From contig JAHHTT010000090.1 in NCBI GenBank assembly GCA_020024465.1, positions 1 through 5,366 on the forward strand: 5,366 nucleotides of DNA, given 5' to 3'. The position numbers and the translations under genes are program-made. Every line of letters starts with the position of its first letter. The first letter of the stretch is position 1. This stretch comes from Odoribacter sp. Lineage in GTDB: Bacteria; Bacteroidota; Bacteroidia; Bacteroidales; Marinifilaceae. Positions 4,755 through 5,366 of this stretch are shown here, piece after piece. Below the pieces are notes generated by a model. The model worked only from the letters and a program-made list of their open reading frames with translations, did not search any database and was not told the origin of the DNA.

Positions 4755-5366
4755 ATGGAAAAAAGTTGGAGAGACAAGTTTCCTTTGCCTAGAAGTTTGT
4801 CAAAAATGCTACTATGTATGAAATTAACATTGGTTTTTTGTTTGTGTATTGCATTGCAAACCTTTGCGAACATAAATGCTCAAACGGTGAGTCTGAAAAA
4901 ACATAATGTGTCTTTAGAAGAAATTATTTGGGAATTAAAAAGCAAAACGACATTTGTGTTTTTGTATAGTGATGAAGACATTGCTGATGTCAAGGGAATT
5001 TCGATTGATGCTGAAAATTTGGATGTTGATGAGGTATTGAAAAAGTGTCTTGAAGGTACAGATTTGAGATGTGTACGAGAGAATAATGCTTTTATTATTA
5101 AGAAAAGTGATAAGTTAAGGATGATGCCTCAGGCGAAAGAGCGCAAATTGTCTGGGAAAGTTATGGATAAAGCAGGGCAACCTTTACCCGGTGTAACAGT
5201 GTTATTGGAGGGAACGACTATCGGCGTAATTTCAGATGCTGAAGGAAGGTTTTCCTTATCTTGTCCTGCTGCCGACAAGGTGGTGGTTGTATTTACTTTT
5301 GTGGGAATGAAAACTCAAAAAGTGGTATTTGAAGACAAAAATGTGATGAATGTGGTGATGGAGGAA
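4755..5366 (+). CDS. SusC/RagA-like TonB-dependent outer-membrane receptor with STN signalling domain (5' part, runs off the window)
   Basis: The frame is open from ATG 4755 to the window end (204 codons). Such proteins usually exceed 1000 residues, so only the periplasmic front part is seen. The N-terminus is a signal peptide with a long basic leader (MEKSWRDKF..., hydrophobic core LTLVFCLCIALQTFA at about 24-38), probably cleaved near NINA-Q (42/43). The STN domain follows at about 45-117 (VSLKKHNVSLEEIIWELK, FVFLYSDEDIADV, LEGTDLRCVRENNAFIIKK). Next is a carboxypeptidase-D regulatory-like beta-sandwich from about 131: GKVMDKAGQPLPGVTVLLEG, then SDAEGRFSL. The TonB box, plug and barrel lie beyond the window. 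STN domains mark receptors that signal to FecR, which fits the sigma/anti-sigma pair immediately upstream. A later in-frame ATG (4806) is possible, but ATG 4755 gives the long basic leader common in this subfamily. The imported substrate is unknown. Confidence 0.92.
   Translation, partial: MEKSWRDKFPLPRSLSKMLLCMKLTLVFCLCIALQTFANINAQTVSLKKHNVSLEEIIWELKSKTTFVFLYSDEDIADVKGISIDAENLDVDEVLKKCLEGTDLRCVRENNAFIIKKSDKLRMMPQAKERKLSGKVMDKAGQPLPGVTVLLEGTTIGVISDAEGRFSLSCPAADKVVVVFTFVGMKTQKVVFEDKNVMNVVMEE

Noticed and set aside
1..5366. tRNA, rRNA, CRISPR array or riboswitch
   Set aside because: No cloverleaf-like, rRNA-like or regularly spaced repeat pattern was seen on either strand.

Overview
The window looks like chromosome of a gut-type Bacteroidales bacterium (phylum Bacteroidota). 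Three things point there. The right half carries an ECF sigma factor, a FecR-type anti-sigma factor and the start of a SusC-like TonB-dependent receptor, in the order typical of that phylum. Promoter-like sites fit the Bacteroides consensus (TTTG, about 18-20 bp, TAnnTTTG) rather than the E. coli one. Start codons are preceded by A-rich sequence instead of strong Shine-Dalgarno sites. The genus cannot be fixed from this sequence.

Left part (1-537): the end of an unrecognised AT-rich gene, then about 230 bp without a gene. This gap holds a 14-bp palindrome, an 8-bp inverted repeat ending in GTAAGCAT (possibly an IS66-type end), and a promoter-like site embedded in a 13-bp perfect inverted repeat.

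Middle part (538-2761): a graveyard of insertion sequences. A degraded IS66-type tnpA (538-703) is followed by a heavily mutated IS3-family transposase (751-1811), which still shows its orfA helix-turn-helix and all three DDE codons. Next come about 320 bp that I cannot assign, then an IS66 tnpC remnant (2154-2761) whose N-terminal part is joined directly to the C-terminal tail, with the catalytic core missing. The simplest reading is an IS66 element that took an IS3 insertion near the end of tnpA, lost tnpB and most of tnpC, and decayed by point mutation. None of these transposases can be made intact.

Right part (2801-5366): a rho-independent terminator insulates the IS remains from a well-formed promoter that drives the ECF sigma gene (best start 2894). 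It is followed by the anti-sigma factor (3519-4679), an intergenic hairpin, and a SusC/TonB-dependent receptor with an STN signalling domain that runs off the window edge (4755-5366+). Together they form a FecI/FecR/FecA-like trans-envelope switch. A ligand bound by the receptor at the outer membrane would be sensed by FecR through the periplasmic STN domain, releasing the sigma factor to transcribe the uptake genes. The ligand, probably a glycan or another nutrient, cannot be told from this window.

I see no clearly new system. The most original observation is the tnpA leader (487-538): its layout suggests a hairpin that would form only in read-through transcripts, comparable to the protection known for IS10 and IS50.
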